Assembly: GCF_029227915.1 (NCBI RefSeq)
Contig: NC_079879.1
Span: 29,828,501 to 29,892,500 of the forward strand
Length of the DNA stretch: 64,000 bases
Direction of reading: 5' to 3'
Source of the DNA: Hydractinia symbiolongicarpus
Taxonomy: Eukaryota > Cnidaria > Hydrozoa > Anthoathecata > Hydractiniidae
The first letter of the stretch is position 1. The number at the start of each line of letters is the position of its first letter. Shown here piece by piece: positions 39,549 through 53,340 of the stretch. Both the position numbers and the translations under genes were made by a program. Under the pieces are notes generated by a model, which saw nothing but the letters and a program-made list of their open reading frames with translations, ran no database searches and had not been told where the DNA came from.

Positions 39549-42500
39549 ATGAGTTTACTCCCTGGGTACTTTCTTTGTATACTTTTGACTATACGGGCCA
39601 AGCCCGGGATTTACGGGAAATCGCGGGTTTTCGTTTGCCGGCGATTAAACTTCTTTTATTCAGCGTCTCATCAAAAATGAAAACATTTTTAAAAACTACA
39701 AGTCTTATGCGTTTTAGTGGTGAAAAAATAATTTAAAAAATCGTTTGGGAAATGAGTTTACTCCCTGGGTACTTTCTTTGTATACTTTTGACTATACGGG
39801 CCAAGCCCGGGATTTACGGGAAATCGCGGGTTTTCGTTTGCCGGCGATTAAACTTCTTTTATTCAGCGTCTCATCAAAAATGAAAACATTTTTAAAAACT
39901 ACAAGTCTTATGCGTTTTAGTGGTGAAAAAATAATTTAAAAAATCTTTCTGGAAATGAGTTTACTTACAGGGTACTTTCTTTGTATACATTCGACTATAC
40001 GGGCCAAGCCCGGGATTTACGGGAAATCGCAGGTTTTCGTTTGCCGGCGATTAAACCTCTTTCATTAAGTGTCTCATCAAAAATGAAAACATTTTTGAAA
40101 ACTACAAGTCTCATGCGTTTTAGTGGTGAAAAGATAATTTAAAAAATCGTTTTGGAAATGGGTTTACTCACAGGGTACTTTCTTTGTATACTTTTGACTA
40201 TGCGGGCCGAGTCCGGGGTTTACGGGAAATGGCGGGTTTTCGTTTGCCGGCGATTAAACTTCTTTTATTCAGCGTCTCATCAAAAATGAAAACATTTTTA
40301 AAAACTACAAGTCTTATGCGTTTTAGTGGTGAAAAAATAATTTAAAAAATCTTTCTGGAAATGAGTTTACTTACAGGGTACTTTCTTTGTATACATTCGA
40401 CTATACGGGCCAAGCCCGGGATTTACGGGAAATCGCAGGTTTTCGTTTGCCGGCGATTAAACCTCTTTCATTAAGTGTCTCATCAAAAATGAAAACATTT
40501 TTGAAAACTACAAGTCTCATGCGTTTTAGTGGTGAAAAGATAATTTAAAAAATCGTTTTGGAAATGGGTTTACTCACAGGGTACTTTCTTTGTATACTTT
40601 TGACTATGCGGGCCGAGTCCGGGGTTTACGGGAAATGGCGGGTTTTCGTTTGCCGGCGAATAAACTTCTTTTATTCAGCGTCTCATCAAAAATGAAAACA
40701 TTTTTGAAAACTACAAGTCTCAAGCGTTTTATTGGTGAAAAGATAATTTAAAAAATCGTTTTGGAAATGAGTGTACTCACAGGGTACTTTCTTTGTATAC
40801 ATTCGACTATACGGGCCTAGCCCGGGATTTACGGGAAATCGCGGGTTTTTGTTTGCCGCCGATTAAACCACTTTCATTAAGCGTCTCATCAAAAATGAAA
40901 ACATTTCTAAAAACTACAAGTCTCATGCGTTTTAGTGGTGAAAAAATAACTTAAAAATTCGTTCGGAAAATAAGTTTACTCACTGGGTACTTTCCATGTA
41001 TACTTTTGACTATACGGGCCGAGTCCGGAATTTACGGGAAATCGCGGGTTTTCGTTTGCCGGTGATTAAACTTCTTTTATTCAGCGTCTCATCAAAAATG
41101 AAAACATTTTTAAAAACTACAAGTCTCATGGGCTTTAGTGGTGAAATAATAATTTAAAAAATCGTTTGGGAAATGAGTTTACTCCCTGGGTACTTTCTGT
41201 GTATACTTTTAACTATACGGGCCGAATCCGGGATTTACGGGAAATCGCAGGTTTTCGTTTGCCGGCGATTAAACTCTTTTTTTTAATCAGCGTCTCATCA
41301 AAAATGAAAACACTTTTGAAAACTACAAGTCTCATGCGTTTTAGTGGTGAAAAAATAATTTAAAAAATCGTTCGGGAAATGAGTTTACTCCCTGGGTACT
41401 TTCTTTGTATACTTTTGACTATACGGGCCGAGTCCGGGATTTACGGGAAATCGCGGATTTTCGTTTGCCGGCGATTAAACTTCTTTTATTCAGCGTCCCA
41501 TCAAATATGAAAACATTTTTGAAAACTACAAGTCTCATGCGTTTAGTGGTAAAAAAGTAATATAAAAAATCGTTCGGGAAATGAGTTTACTCCCTGGGTA
41601 CTTTCTTTGTATACTTTTGACTATACGGGCCGAGTCCGGGGTTTACGGGAAATGGCGGGATTTCGTTTGCCGGCGATTAAACTTCTTTTATTCAGCGTCT
41701 CATCAAAAATGAAAACATTTTTGAAAACTACAAGTCTCATGCGTTTTAGTGGTGAAAAAATAATTTAAAAAATCGTTTGGGAAATGAGTTTACTCCCTGG
41801 GTACTTTCTTTGTATACTTTTGACTATACGGGCCAAGCCCGGGATTTACGGGAAATCGCGGGTTTTCGTTTGCCGGCGATTAAACTTCTTTTATTCAGCG
41901 TCTCATCAAAAATGAAAACATTTTTAAAAACTACAAGTCTTATGCGTTTTAGTGGTGAAAAAATAATTTAAAAAATCTTTCTGGAAATGAGTTTACTTAC
42001 AGGGTACTTTCTTTGTATACATTCGACTATACGGGCCAAGCCCGGGATTTACGGGAAATGGCGGGTTTTCGTTTGCCGGCGAATAAACTTCTTTTATTCA
42101 GCGTCTCATCAAAAATGAAAACATTTTTGAAAACTACAAGTCTCAAGCGTTTTAGTGGTGAAAAGATAATTTAAAAAATCGTTTTGGAAATGAGTTTACT
42201 CACAGGGTACTTTCTTTGTATACATTCGACTATACGGGCCTAGCCCGGGATTTACGGGAAATCGCGGGTTTTTGTTTGCCGCCGATTAAACCACTTTCAT
42301 TAAGCGTCTCATCAAAAATGAAAACATTTCTAAAAACTACAAGTCTCATGCGTTTTAGTGGTGAAAAAATAACTTAAAAATTCGTTCGGAAAATAAGTTT
42401 ACTCACTGGGTACTTTCCATGTATACTTTTGACTATACGGGCCGAGTCCGGGATTTACGGGAAATCGCGGGTTTTCGTTTGCCGGTGATTAAACTTCTTT

Positions 42501-44411
42501 TATTCAGCGTCTCATCAAAAATGAAAACATTTTTAAAAACTACAAGTCTCATGCGTTTTAGTGGTGAAAAAATAATTTAAAAAATCGTTCGGGAAATGAG
42601 TTTACACCCTGGGTACTTTCTTTGTATACTTTTGACTATACGGGCCGAGTCCAGGATTTAAGGGAAATCGCAGGTTTTCGTTTGCCGGCGATTAAACTTC
42701 TTTCATTCAGCGTGTCATCAAAAATGAAAACATTTTTAAAAACTACAAGTCTCATGGGCTTTAGTGGTGAAATAATAATTTAAAAAATCGTTTGGGAAAT
42801 GAGTTTACTCCCTGGGTACTTTCTTTGTATACTTTTGACTATACGGGCCGAGTCCGGGATTTACGGGAAATCGCAGGTTTTCGTTTGCCGGCGATTAAAC
42901 TTCTTTCATTAAGCGTCTCATCAAAAATGAAAACATTTTTGAAAACTACAAGTCTCATGCGTTTTAGTGGTGAAAAAAAAATTAAAAAATCGTTCGGGAA
43001 ACGAGTTTACTCCCTGGGTACTTTCTTTGTTTACTTTTGACTATACGGGCCGAGTCCGGGATTTACGGGAAATCGCAGGTTTTCGTTTGCCGGCGATTAA
43101 ACTTCTTTTATTCAGCGTCTCATCAAAAATAAAAACATTTTTGAAAACTACAAGTCCATGCGTTTTAGTGGTGAAAAATTAATTTAAAAAATCGTTCGGG
43201 AAATGAGTTTACTCCCTGGGTACTTTCTTTGTATACTTTTGACTATGCGGGCCAAGCCCGGGATTTACGGGAAATCGCGGGTTTTCGTTTGCCGGCGATT
43301 AAACTTCTTTCATTAAGCGTCTCATCAAAAATAAAAACATTTTTGAAAACTACAAGTCTCATGCGTTTTAGTGGTGAAAAAATAATTTAAAAAATCGTTC
43401 GGGAAATGAGTTTACTCCCAGGGTACTTTCTTTCTATACTTTTGACTATACGGGCCGAGTCCGGGATTTACGGGAAATTGCGGATTTTCGTTTGCCGGCG
43501 ATTAAACTTCTTTTATTCAGCGTCCCATCAAATATGAAAACATTTTTGAAAACTACAAGTCTCATGCGTTTAGTGGTAAAAAAATAATGTAAAAAATCGT
43601 TCGGGAAATTAGTTTACTCCATGGGTACTTTCTTTGTATACTTTTGACTATACGGGCCGAGTCCGGGGTTTACGGGAAATGGCGGGATTTCGTTTGCCGG
43701 CGAATAAACTTCTTTTATTCAGCGTATCATCAAAAATGAAAACATTTTTGAAAACTACAAGTCTCATGCGTTTTAGTGGTGAAAAAATAATTTAAAAAAT
43801 CGTTCGGGAAATGAGTTTACTCCCTGGGTACTTTCTTTGTATACTTTTGGCTATACGGGCCGAGTCCGGGGTTTACGGGAAATGGCGGGATTTCGTTTGC
43901 CGGCGATTAAACTTCTTTTATTCAGCGTATCATCAAAAATGAAAACATTTTTGAAAACTACAAGTCTCATGCGTTTTAGTGGTGAAAAAATAATTTAAAA
44001 AATCGTTCGGGAAATGAGTTTACTCCCTGGGTACTTTCTTTGTATACTTTTGACTATCCGGGCCGAGTCCGGGATTTACGGGAAATCGCAGGTTTTCGTT
44101 TGGCGGCAATTAAACTTCTTTTATTCAGCGTCTCATCAAAAATAAAAACATTTTTGAAAACTACAAGTCTCATGCGTTTTAGTGGTGAAAAAAAAATTTA
44201 AAAAATCGTTCGGGAAATGAGTTTACACCCTGGGTACTTTCTTTGTAACTTTTGACTATACGGGCCGAGTCCAGGATTTAAGGGAAATCGCAGGTTTTCG
44301 TTTGCCGGCGATTGAACTTCTTTTATTCAGCGTCTCATCAAAAATGAAACCATTTTTAAAAACTACAAGTCTCATGGGCTTTAGTGGTGAAATAATAATT
44401 TAAAAAATCGT

Positions 44412-46236
44412 TTGGGAAATGAGTTTACTCTCTGGGTACTTTCTTTGTATACTTTTGACTATACGGGCCGAGTCCGGGATTTACGGGAAATCGCAGGTTT
44501 TCGTTTGCCGGCGATTAAACTTCTTTCATTAAGCGTCTCATCAAAAATGAAAACATTTTTGAAAACTACAAGTCTCATGCGTTTTAGTGGTGAAAAAAAA
44601 ATTTAAAAAATCGTTCGGGAAATGAGTTTACTCCCTGGGTACTTTCTTTGTATACTTTTGACTATACGGGCCGAGTCCGGGATTTACGGGAAATCGCGGA
44701 TTTTCGTTTGCCGGCGATTAAACTTCTTTTATTCAGCGTCCCATCAAATATGAAAACATTTTTGAAAACTACAAGTCTCATGCGTTTAGTGGTAAAAAAG
44801 TAATATAAAAAATCGTTCGGGACATGAGTTTACTCCCTGGGTACTTTCTTTGTATACTTTTGACTATACGGGCCGAGTCCGGGATTTACGGGAAATCGCG
44901 GATTTTCGTTTGCCGGCGATTAAACTTCTTTTATTCAGCGTCCCATCAAATATGAAAACATTTTTGAAAACTACAAGTCTCATGCGTTTAGTGGTAAAAA
45001 AGTAATATAAAAAATCGTTCGGGAAATGAGTTTACTCCCTGGGTACTTTCTTTGTATACTTTTTACTATACGGGCCGAGTCCGGGGTTTACGGGAAATGG
45101 CGGGATTTTGTTTGCCGGCGATTAAACTTCTTTTATTCAGCGTCTCATCAAAAATGAAAACATTTTTGAAAACTACAAGTCTCATGCGTTTTAGTGGTGA
45201 AAAAATAATTTAAAAAATCGTTTGGGAAATGAGTTTACTCCCTGGGTACTTTCTTTGTATACTTTTGACTATACGGGCCAAGCCCGGGATTTACGGGAAA
45301 TCGCGGGTTTTCGTTTGCCGGCGATTAAACTTCTTTTATTCAGCGTCTCATCAAAAATGAAAACATTTTTAAAAACTACAAGTCTCATGCGTTTTAGTGG
45401 TGAAAAAATAATTTAAAAAATCGTTTGGGAAATGAGTTTACTCCCTGGGTACTTTCTTTGTATACTTTTGACTATACGGGCCAAGCCCGGGATTTACGGG
45501 AAATCGCGGGTTTTCGTTTGCCGGCGATTAAACTTCTTTTATTCAGCGTCTCATCAAAAATGAAAACATTTTTAAAAACTACAAGTCTTATGCGTTTTAG
45601 TGGTGAAAAAATAATTTAAAAAATCGTTTGGGAAATGAGTTTACTCCCTGGGTACTTTCTTTGTATACTTTTGACTATACGGGCCAAGCCCGGGATTTAC
45701 GGGAAATCGCGGGTTTTCGTTTGCCGGCGATTAAACTTCTTTTATTCAGCGTCTCATCAAAAATGAAAACATTTTTAAAAACTACAAGTCTTATGCGTTT
45801 TAGTGGTGAAAAAATAATTTAAAAAATCTTTCTGGAAATGAGTTTACTTACAGGGTACTTTCTTTGTATACATTCGAGTATACGGGCCAAGCCCGGGATT
45901 TACGGGAAATCGCAGGTTTTCGTTTGCCGGCGATTAAACCTCTTTCATTAAGTGTCTCATCAAAAATGAAAACATTTTTGAAAACTACAAGTCTCATGCG
46001 TTTTAGTGGTGAAAAGATAATTTAAAAAATCGTTTTGGAAATGGGTTTACTCACAGGGTACTTTCTTTGTATACTTTTGACTATGCGGGCCGAGTCCGGG
46101 GTTTACGGGAAATGGCGGGTTTTCGTTTGCCGGCGAATAAACTTCTTTTATTCAGCGTCTCATCAAAAATGAAAACATTTTTGAAAACTACAAGTCTCAA
46201 GCGTTTTAGTGGTGAAAAGATAATTTAAAAAATCGT
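44412..46236 (+). repeat. 9-mer higher-order repeat (1,825 bp)
   Basis: The order is Z1 (TTTACTCTCTGGG), Z2 and Z3 (TCAAATATG with AAAGTAATATAA; Z3 begins GGGACATGAG), Z4 (CTTTTTACTATACGG and GGGATTTTG), three X monomers (45,222, 45,425, 45,628), Y1 and Y2. Z1 recurs at 46,237, exactly 1,825 bp later, and X recurs at 47,047, again 1,825 bp after 45,222. Confidence 0.88.
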
Positions 46237-48059
46237 TTGGGAAATGAGTTTACTCTCTGGGTACTTTCTTTGTATACTTTTGACTATACGGGCCGAGTCC
46301 GGGATTTACGGGAAATCGCAGGTTTTCGTTTGCCGGCGATTAAACTTCTTTCATTAAGCGTCTCATCAAAAATGAAAACATTTTTGAAAACTACAAGTCT
46401 CATGCGTTTTAGTGGTGAAAAAAAAATTTAAAAAATCGTTCGGGAAATGAGTTTACTCCCTGGGTACTTTCTTTGTATACTTTTGACTATACGGGCCGAG
46501 TCCGGGATTTACGGGAAATCGCGGATTTTCGTTTGCCGGCGATTAAACTTCTTTTATTCAGCGTCCCATCAAATATGAAAACATTTTTGAAAACTACAAG
46601 TCTCATGCGTTTAGTGGTAAAAAAGTAATATAAAAAATCGTTCGGGACATGAGTTTACTCCCTGGGTACTTTCTTTGTATACTTTTGACTATACGGGCCG
46701 AGTCCGGGATTTACGGGAAATCGCGGATTTTCGTTTGCCGGCGATTAAACTTCTTTTATTCAGCGTCCCATCAAATATGAAAACATTTTTGAAAACTACA
46801 AGTCTCATGCGTTTAGTGGTAAAAAAGTAATATAAAAAATCGTTCGGGAAATGAGTTTACTCCCTGGGTACTTTCTTTGTATACTTTTTACTATACGGGC
46901 CGAGTCCGGGGTTTACGGGAAATGGCGGGATTTTGTTTGCCGGCGATTAAACTTCTTTTATTCAGCGTCTCATCAAAAATGAAAACATTTTTGAAAACTA
47001 CAAGTCTCATGCGTTTTAGTGGTGAAAAAATAATTTAAAAAATCGTTTGGGAAATGAGTTTACTCCCTGGGTACTTTCTTTGTATACTTTTGACTATACG
47101 GGCCAAGCCCGGGATTTACGGGAAATCGCGGGTTTTCGTTTGCCGGCGATTAAACTTCTTTTATTAAGCGTCTCATCAAAAATGAAAACATTTTTAAAAA
47201 CTACAAGTCTCATGCGTTTTAGTGGTGAAAAAATAATTTAAAAAATCGTTTGGGAAATGAGTTTACTCCCTGGGTACTTTCTTTGTATACTTTTGACTAT
47301 ACGGGCCAAGCCCGGGATTTACGGGAAATCGCGGGTTTTCGTTTGCCGGCGATTAAACTTCTTTTATTCAGCGTCTCATCAAAAATGAAAACATTTTTAA
47401 AAACTACAAGTCTTATGCGTTTTAGTGGTGAAAAAATAATTTAAAAAATCGTTTGGGAAATGAGTTTACTCCCTGGGTACTTTCTTTGTATACTTTTGAC
47501 TATACGGGCCAAGCCCGGGATTTACGGGAAATCGCGGGTTTTCGTTTGCCGGCGATTAAACTTCTTTTATTCAGCGTCCCATCAAATATGAAAACATTTT
47601 TGAAAACTACAAGTCTCATGCGTTTAGTGGTAAAAAAGTAATATAAAAAATCGTTCGGGACATGAGTTTACTCCCTGGGTACTTTCTTTGTATACTTTTG
47701 ACTATACGGGCCGAGTCCGGGATTTACGGGAAATCGCGGATTTTCGTTTGCCGGCGATTAAACTTCTTTTATTCAGCGTCCCATCAAATATGAAAACATT
47801 TTTGAAAACTACAAGTCTCATGCGTTTAGTGGTAAAAAAGTAATATAAAAAATCGTTCGGGAAATGAGTTTACTCCCTGGGTACTTTCTTTGTATACTTT
47901 TTACTATACGGGCCGAGTCCGGGGTTTACGGGAAATGGCGGGATTTTGTTTGCCGGCGATTAAACTTCTTTTATTCAGCGTCTCATCAAAAATGAAAACA
48001 TTTTTGAAAACTACAAGTCTCATGCGTTTTAGTGGTGAAAAAATAATTTAAAAAATCGT
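46237..48059 (+). repeat. Variant 9-mer with a hybrid X/Z monomer
   Basis: Z1-Z4 are followed by X at 47,047 and 47,250. A monomer starting at 47,453 begins as X and ends as Z2/Z3 (TCAAATATG, GTGGTAAAAAAGTAATATAA). Z3 and Z4 come after it. The hybrid returns the array to the Z part of the cycle without Y monomers, a clear crossover product. Confidence 0.87.
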
Positions 48060-49480
48060 TTGGGAAATGAGTTTACTCCCTGGGTACTTTCTTTGTATAC
48101 TTTTGACTATACGGGCCAAGCCCGGGATTTACGGGAAATCGCGGGTTTTCGTTTGCCGGCGATTAAACTTCTTTTATTCAGCGTCTCATCAAAAATGAAA
48201 ACATTTTTAAAAACTACAAGTCTCATGCGTTTTAGTGGTGAAAAAATAATTTAAAAAATCGTTTGGGAAATGAGTTTACTCCCTGGGTACTTTCTTTGTA
48301 TACTTTTGACTATACGGGCCAAGCCCGGGATTTACGGGAAATCGCGGGTTTTCGTTTGCCGGCGATTAAACTTCTTTTATTCAGCGTCTCATCAAAAATG
48401 AAAACATTTTTAAAAACTACAAGTCTTATGCGTTTTAGTGGTGAAAAAATAATTTAAAAAATCGTTTGGGAAATGAGTTTACTCCCTGGGTACTTTCTTT
48501 GTATACTTTTGACTATACGGGCCAAGCCCGGGATTTACGGGAAATCGCGGGTTTTCGTTTGCCGGCGATTAAACTTCTTTTATTCAGCGTCTCATCAAAA
48601 ATGAAAACATTTTTAAAAACTACAAGTCTTATGCGTTTTAGTGGTGAAAAAATAATTTAAAAAATCTTTCTGGAAATGAGTTTACTTACAGGGTACTTTC
48701 TTTGTATACATTCGACTATACGGGCCAAGCCCGGGATTTACGGGAAATCGCAGGTTTTCGTTTGCCGGCGATTAAACCTCTTTCATTAAGTGTCTCATCA
48801 AAAATGAAAACATTTTTGAAAACTACAAGTCTCATGCGTTTTAGTGGTGAAAAGATAATTTAAAAAATCGTTTTGGAAATGGGTTTACTCACAGGGTACT
48901 TTCTTTGTATACTTTTGACTATGCGGGCCGAGTCCGGGGTTTACGGGAAATGGCGGGTTTTCGTTTGCCGGCGAATAAACTTCTTTTATTCAGCGTCTCA
49001 TCAAAAATGAAAACATTTTTGAAAACTACAAGTCTCAAGCGTTTTAGTGGTGAAAAGATAATTTAAAAAATCGTTTTGGAAATGAGTGTACTCACAGGGT
49101 ACTTTCTTTGTATACATTCGACTATACGGGCCTAGCCCGGGATTTACGGGAAATCGCGGGTTTTTGTTTGCCGCCGATTAAACCACTTTCATTAAGCGTC
49201 TCATCAAAAATGAAAACATTTCTAAAAACTACAAGTCTCATGCGTTTTAGTGGTGAAAAAATAACTTAAAAATTCGTTCGGAAAATAAGTTTACTCACTG
49301 GGTACTTTCCATGTATACTTTTGACTATACGGTCCGAGTCCGGGGTTTACGGGAAATGGCGGGATTTCGTTTGCCGGCGATTAAACTTCTTTTATTCAGC
49401 GTCTCATCAAAAATGAAAACATTTTTGAAAACTACAAGTCTCATGCGTTTTAGTGGTGAAAAAATAATTTAAAAAATCGT
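48060..49480 (+). repeat. 7-mer higher-order repeat, copy 1 (1,421 bp)
   Basis: Three X monomers (the first with CTCATGCG, the next two with CTTATGCG) are followed by Y1 (TTACTTACAGGG), Y2 (ATGCGGGCCGAG), Y3 (GAGTGTACTCAC, GCCGCCG) and Y4 (CGGTCCGAG, CTTTCCATG). The length is exactly seven times 203 bp. Confidence 0.9.
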
Positions 49481-51104
49481 TTGGGAAATGAGTTTACTCC
49501 CTGGGTACTTTCTTTGTATACTTTTGACTATACGGGCCAAGCCCGGGATTTACGGGAAATCGCGGGTTTTCGTTTGCCGGCGATTAAACTTCTTTTATTC
49601 AGCGTCTCATCAAAAATGAAAACATTTTTAAAAACTACAAGTCTCATGCGTTTTAGTGGTGAAAAAATAATTTAAAAAATCGTTTGGGAAATGAGTTTAC
49701 TCCCTGGGTACTTTCTTTGTATACTTTTGACTATACGGGCCAAGCCCGGGATTTACGGGAAATCGCGGGTTTTCGTTTGCCGGCGATTAAACTTCTTTTA
49801 TTCAGCGTCTCATCAAAAATGAAAACATTTTTAAAAACTACAAGTCTCATGCGTTTTAGTGGTGAAAAAATAATTTAAAAAATCGTTTGGGAAATGAGTT
49901 TACTCCCTGGGTACTTTCTTTGTATACTTTTGACTATACGGGCCAAGCCCGGGATTTACGGGAAATCGCGGGTTTTCGTTTGCCGGCGATTAAACTTCTT
50001 TTATTCAGCGTCTCATCAAAAATGAAAACATTTTTAAAAACTACAAGTCTTATGCGTTTTAGTGGTGAAAAAATAATTTAAAAAATCGTTTGGGAAATGA
50101 GTTTACTCCCTGGGTACTTTCTTTGTATACTTTTGACTATACGGGCCAAGCCCGGGATTTACGGGAAATCGCGGGTTTTCGTTTGCCGGCGATTAAACTT
50201 CTTTTATTCAGCGTCTCATCAAAAATGAAAACATTTTTAAAAACTACAAGTCTTATGCGTTTTAGTGGTGAAAAAATAATTTAAAAAATCTTTCTGGAAA
50301 TGAGTTTACTTACAGGGTACTTTCTTTGTATACATTCGACTATACGGGCCAAGCCCGGGATTTACGGGAAATCGCAGGTTTTCGTTTGCCGGCGATTAAA
50401 CCTCTTTCATTAAGTGTCTCATCAAAAATGAAAACATTTTTGAAAACTACAAGTCTCATGCGTTTTAGTGGTGAAAAGATAATTTAAAAAATCGTTTTGG
50501 AAATGGGTTTACTCACAGGGTACTTTCTTTGTATACTTTTGACTATGCGGGCCGAGTCCGGGGTTTACGGGAAATGGCGGGTTTTCGTTTGCCGGCGAAT
50601 AAACTTCTTTTATTCAGCGTCTCATCAAAAATGAAAACATTTTTGAAAACTACAAGTCTCAAGCGTTTTAGTGGTGAAAAGATAATTTAAAAAATCGTTT
50701 TGGAAATGAGTGTACTCACAGGGTACTTTCTTTGTATACATTCGACTATACGGGCCTAGCCCGGGATTTACGGGAAATCGCGGGTTTTTGTTTGCCGCCG
50801 ATTAAACCACTTTCATTAAGCGTCTCATCAAAAATGAAAACATTTCTAAAAACTACAAGTCTCATGCGTTTTAGTGGTGAAAAAATAACTTAAAAATTCG
50901 TTCGGAAAATAAGTTTACTCACTGGGTACTTTCCATGTATACTTTTGACTATACGGTCCGAGTCCGGGGTTTACGGGAAATGGCGGGATTTCGTTTGCCG
51001 GCGATTAAACTTCTTTTATTCAGCGTCTCATCAAAAATGAAAACATTTTTGAAAACTACAAGTCTCATGCGTTTTAGTGGTGAAAAAATAATTTAAAAAA
51101 TCGT
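49481..51104 (+). repeat. 8-mer variant of the 7-mer (1,624 bp)
   Basis: Same order as the preceding unit but with four X monomers. The first two carry CTCATGCG and the last two CTTATGCG, so one CTCATGCG-type X was duplicated. The length is exactly eight times 203 bp. Confidence 0.9.
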
Positions 51105-52525
51105 TTGGGAAATGAGTTTACTCCCTGGGTACTTTCTTTGTATACTTTTGACTATACGGGCCAAGCCCGGGATTTACGGGAAATCGCGGGTTTTCGTTTG
51201 CCGGCGATTAAACTTCTTTTATTCAGCGTCTCATCAAAAATGAAAACATTTTTAAAAACTACAAGTCTCATGCGTTTTAGTGGTGAAAAAATAATTTAAA
51301 AAATCGTTTGGGAAATGAGTTTACTCCCTGGGTACTTTCTTTGTATACTTTTGACTATACGGGCCAAGCCCGGGATTTACGGGAAATCGCGGGTTTTCGT
51401 TTGCCGGCGATTAAACTTCTTTTATTCAGCGTCTCATCAAAAATGAAAACATTTTTAAAAACTACAAGTCTTATGCGTTTTAGTGGTGAAAAAATAATTT
51501 AAAAAATCGTTTGGGAAATGAGTTTACTCCCTGGGTACTTTCTTTGTATACTTTTGACTATACGGGCCAAGCCCGGGATTTACGGGAAATCGCGGGTTTT
51601 CGTTTGCCGGCGATTAAACTTCTTTTATTCAGCGTCTCATCAAAAATGAAAACATTTTTAAAAACTACAAGTCTTATGCGTTTTAGTGGTGAAAAAATAA
51701 TTTAAAAAATCTTTCTGGAAATGAGTTTACTTACAGGGTACTTTCTTTGTATACATTCGACTATACGGGCCAAGCCCGGGATTTACGGGAAATCGCAGGT
51801 TTTCGTTTGCCGGCGATTAAACCTCTTTCATTAAGTGTCTCATCAAAAATGAAAACATTTTTGAAAACTACAAGTCTCATGCGTTTTAGTGGTGAAAAGA
51901 TAATTTAAAAAATCGTTTTGGAAATGGGTTTACTCACAGGGTACTTTCTTTGTATACTTTTGACTATGCGGGCCGAGTCCGGGGTTTACGGGAAATGGCG
52001 GGTTTTCGTTTGCCGGCGAATAAACTTCTTTTATTCAGCGTCTCATCAAAAATGAAAACATTTTTGAAAACTACAAGTCTCAAGCGTTTTAGTGGTGAAA
52101 AGATAATTTAAAAAATCGTTTTGGAAATGAGTGTACTCACAGGGTACTTTCTTTGTATACATTCGACTATACGGGCCTAGCCCGGGATTTACGGGAAATC
52201 GCGGGTTTTTGTTTGCCGCCGATTAAACCACTTTCATTAAGCGTCTCATCAATAATGAAAACATTTCTAAAAACTACAAGTCTCATGCGTTTTAGTGGTG
52301 AAAAAATAACTTAAAAATTCGTTCGGAAAATAAGTTTACTCACTGGGTACTTTCCATGTATACTTTTGACTATACGGGCCGAGTCCGGGGTTTACGGGAA
52401 ATGGCGGGATTTCGTTTGCCGGCGATTAAACTTCTTTTATTCAGCGTCTCATCAAAAATGAAAACATTTTTGAAAACTACAAGTCTCATGCGTTTTAGTG
52501 GTGAAAAAATAATTTAAAAAATCGT
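51105..52525 (+). repeat. 7-mer higher-order repeat, copy 2 (1,421 bp)
   Basis: It has the same length and monomer order as 48,060-49,480. Differences seen are very few, for example ATCAATAATG for ATCAAAAATG near 52,250 and CGGGCCGAG for CGGTCCGAG in Y4. Confidence 0.9.
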
Positions 52526-53340
52526 TTGGGAAATGAGTTTACTCCCTGGGTACTTTCTTTGTATACTTTTGACTATACGGGCCAAGCCCGGGATTTACGG
52601 GAAATCGCGGGTTTTCGTTTGCCGGCGATTAAACTTCTTTTATTCAGCGTCTCATCAAAAATGAAAACATTTTTAAAAACTACAAGTCTTATGCGTTTTA
52701 GTGGTGAAAAAATAATTTAAAAAATCTTTCTGGAAATGAGTTTACTTACAGGGTACTTTCTTTGTATACATTCGACTATACGGGCCAAGCCCGGGATTTA
52801 CGGGAAATGGCGGGTTTTCGTTTGCCGGCGAATAAACTTCTTTTATTCAGCGTCTCATCAAAAATGAAAACATTTTTGAAAACTACAAGTCTCAAGCGTT
52901 TTAGTGGTGAAAAGATAATTTAAAAAATCGTTTTGGAAATGAGTTTACTCACAGGGTACTTTCTTTGTATACATTCGACTATACGGGCCTAGCCCGGGAT
53001 TTACGGGAAATCGCGGGTTTTTGTTTGCCGCCGATTAAACCACTTTCATTAAGCGTCTCATCAAAAATGAAAACATTTCTAAAAACTACAAGTCTCATGC
53101 GTTTTAGTGGTGAAAAAATAACTTAAAAATTCGTTCGGAAAATAAGTTTACTCACTGGGTACTTTCCATGTATACTTTTGACTATACGGGCCGAGTCCGG
53201 GATTTACGGGAAATCGCGGGTTTTCGTTTGCCGGTGATTAAACTTCTTTTATTCAGCGTCTCATCAAAAATGAAAACATTTTTAAAAACTACAAGTCTCA
53301 TGGGCTTTAGTGGTGAAATAATAATTTAAAAAATCGTTTT
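52526..53340 (+). repeat. Decaying end of the X core
   Basis: One X monomer is followed by a Y1/Y2 hybrid (it starts TTACTTACAGGG and ends AAATGGCGGG with GCGAATAAAC), then Y3 and Y4 forms. The same hybrid follows the X monomer at 41,777, so 52.5-53.3 kb parallels 41.8-42.6 kb. Confidence 0.82.

Larger units (their letters stand above)
38731..44411 (+). repeat. Start of the homogeneous core, first X-type runs
   Basis: A Z-type monomer (TTTACTCTCTGGG) at 38,731 is followed by two more monomers and then three X monomers at 39,339, 39,542 and 39,745 that are almost identical. Y-type monomers follow (TTACTTACAGGG; GGAAATGGGTTTAC; CCTAGCCCGG with GCCGCCG; CTTTCCATG). A single X recurs at 41,777. 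Copy 2 of the 10,107-bp-offset block occupies about 42,547-44,347. Confidence 0.8.
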
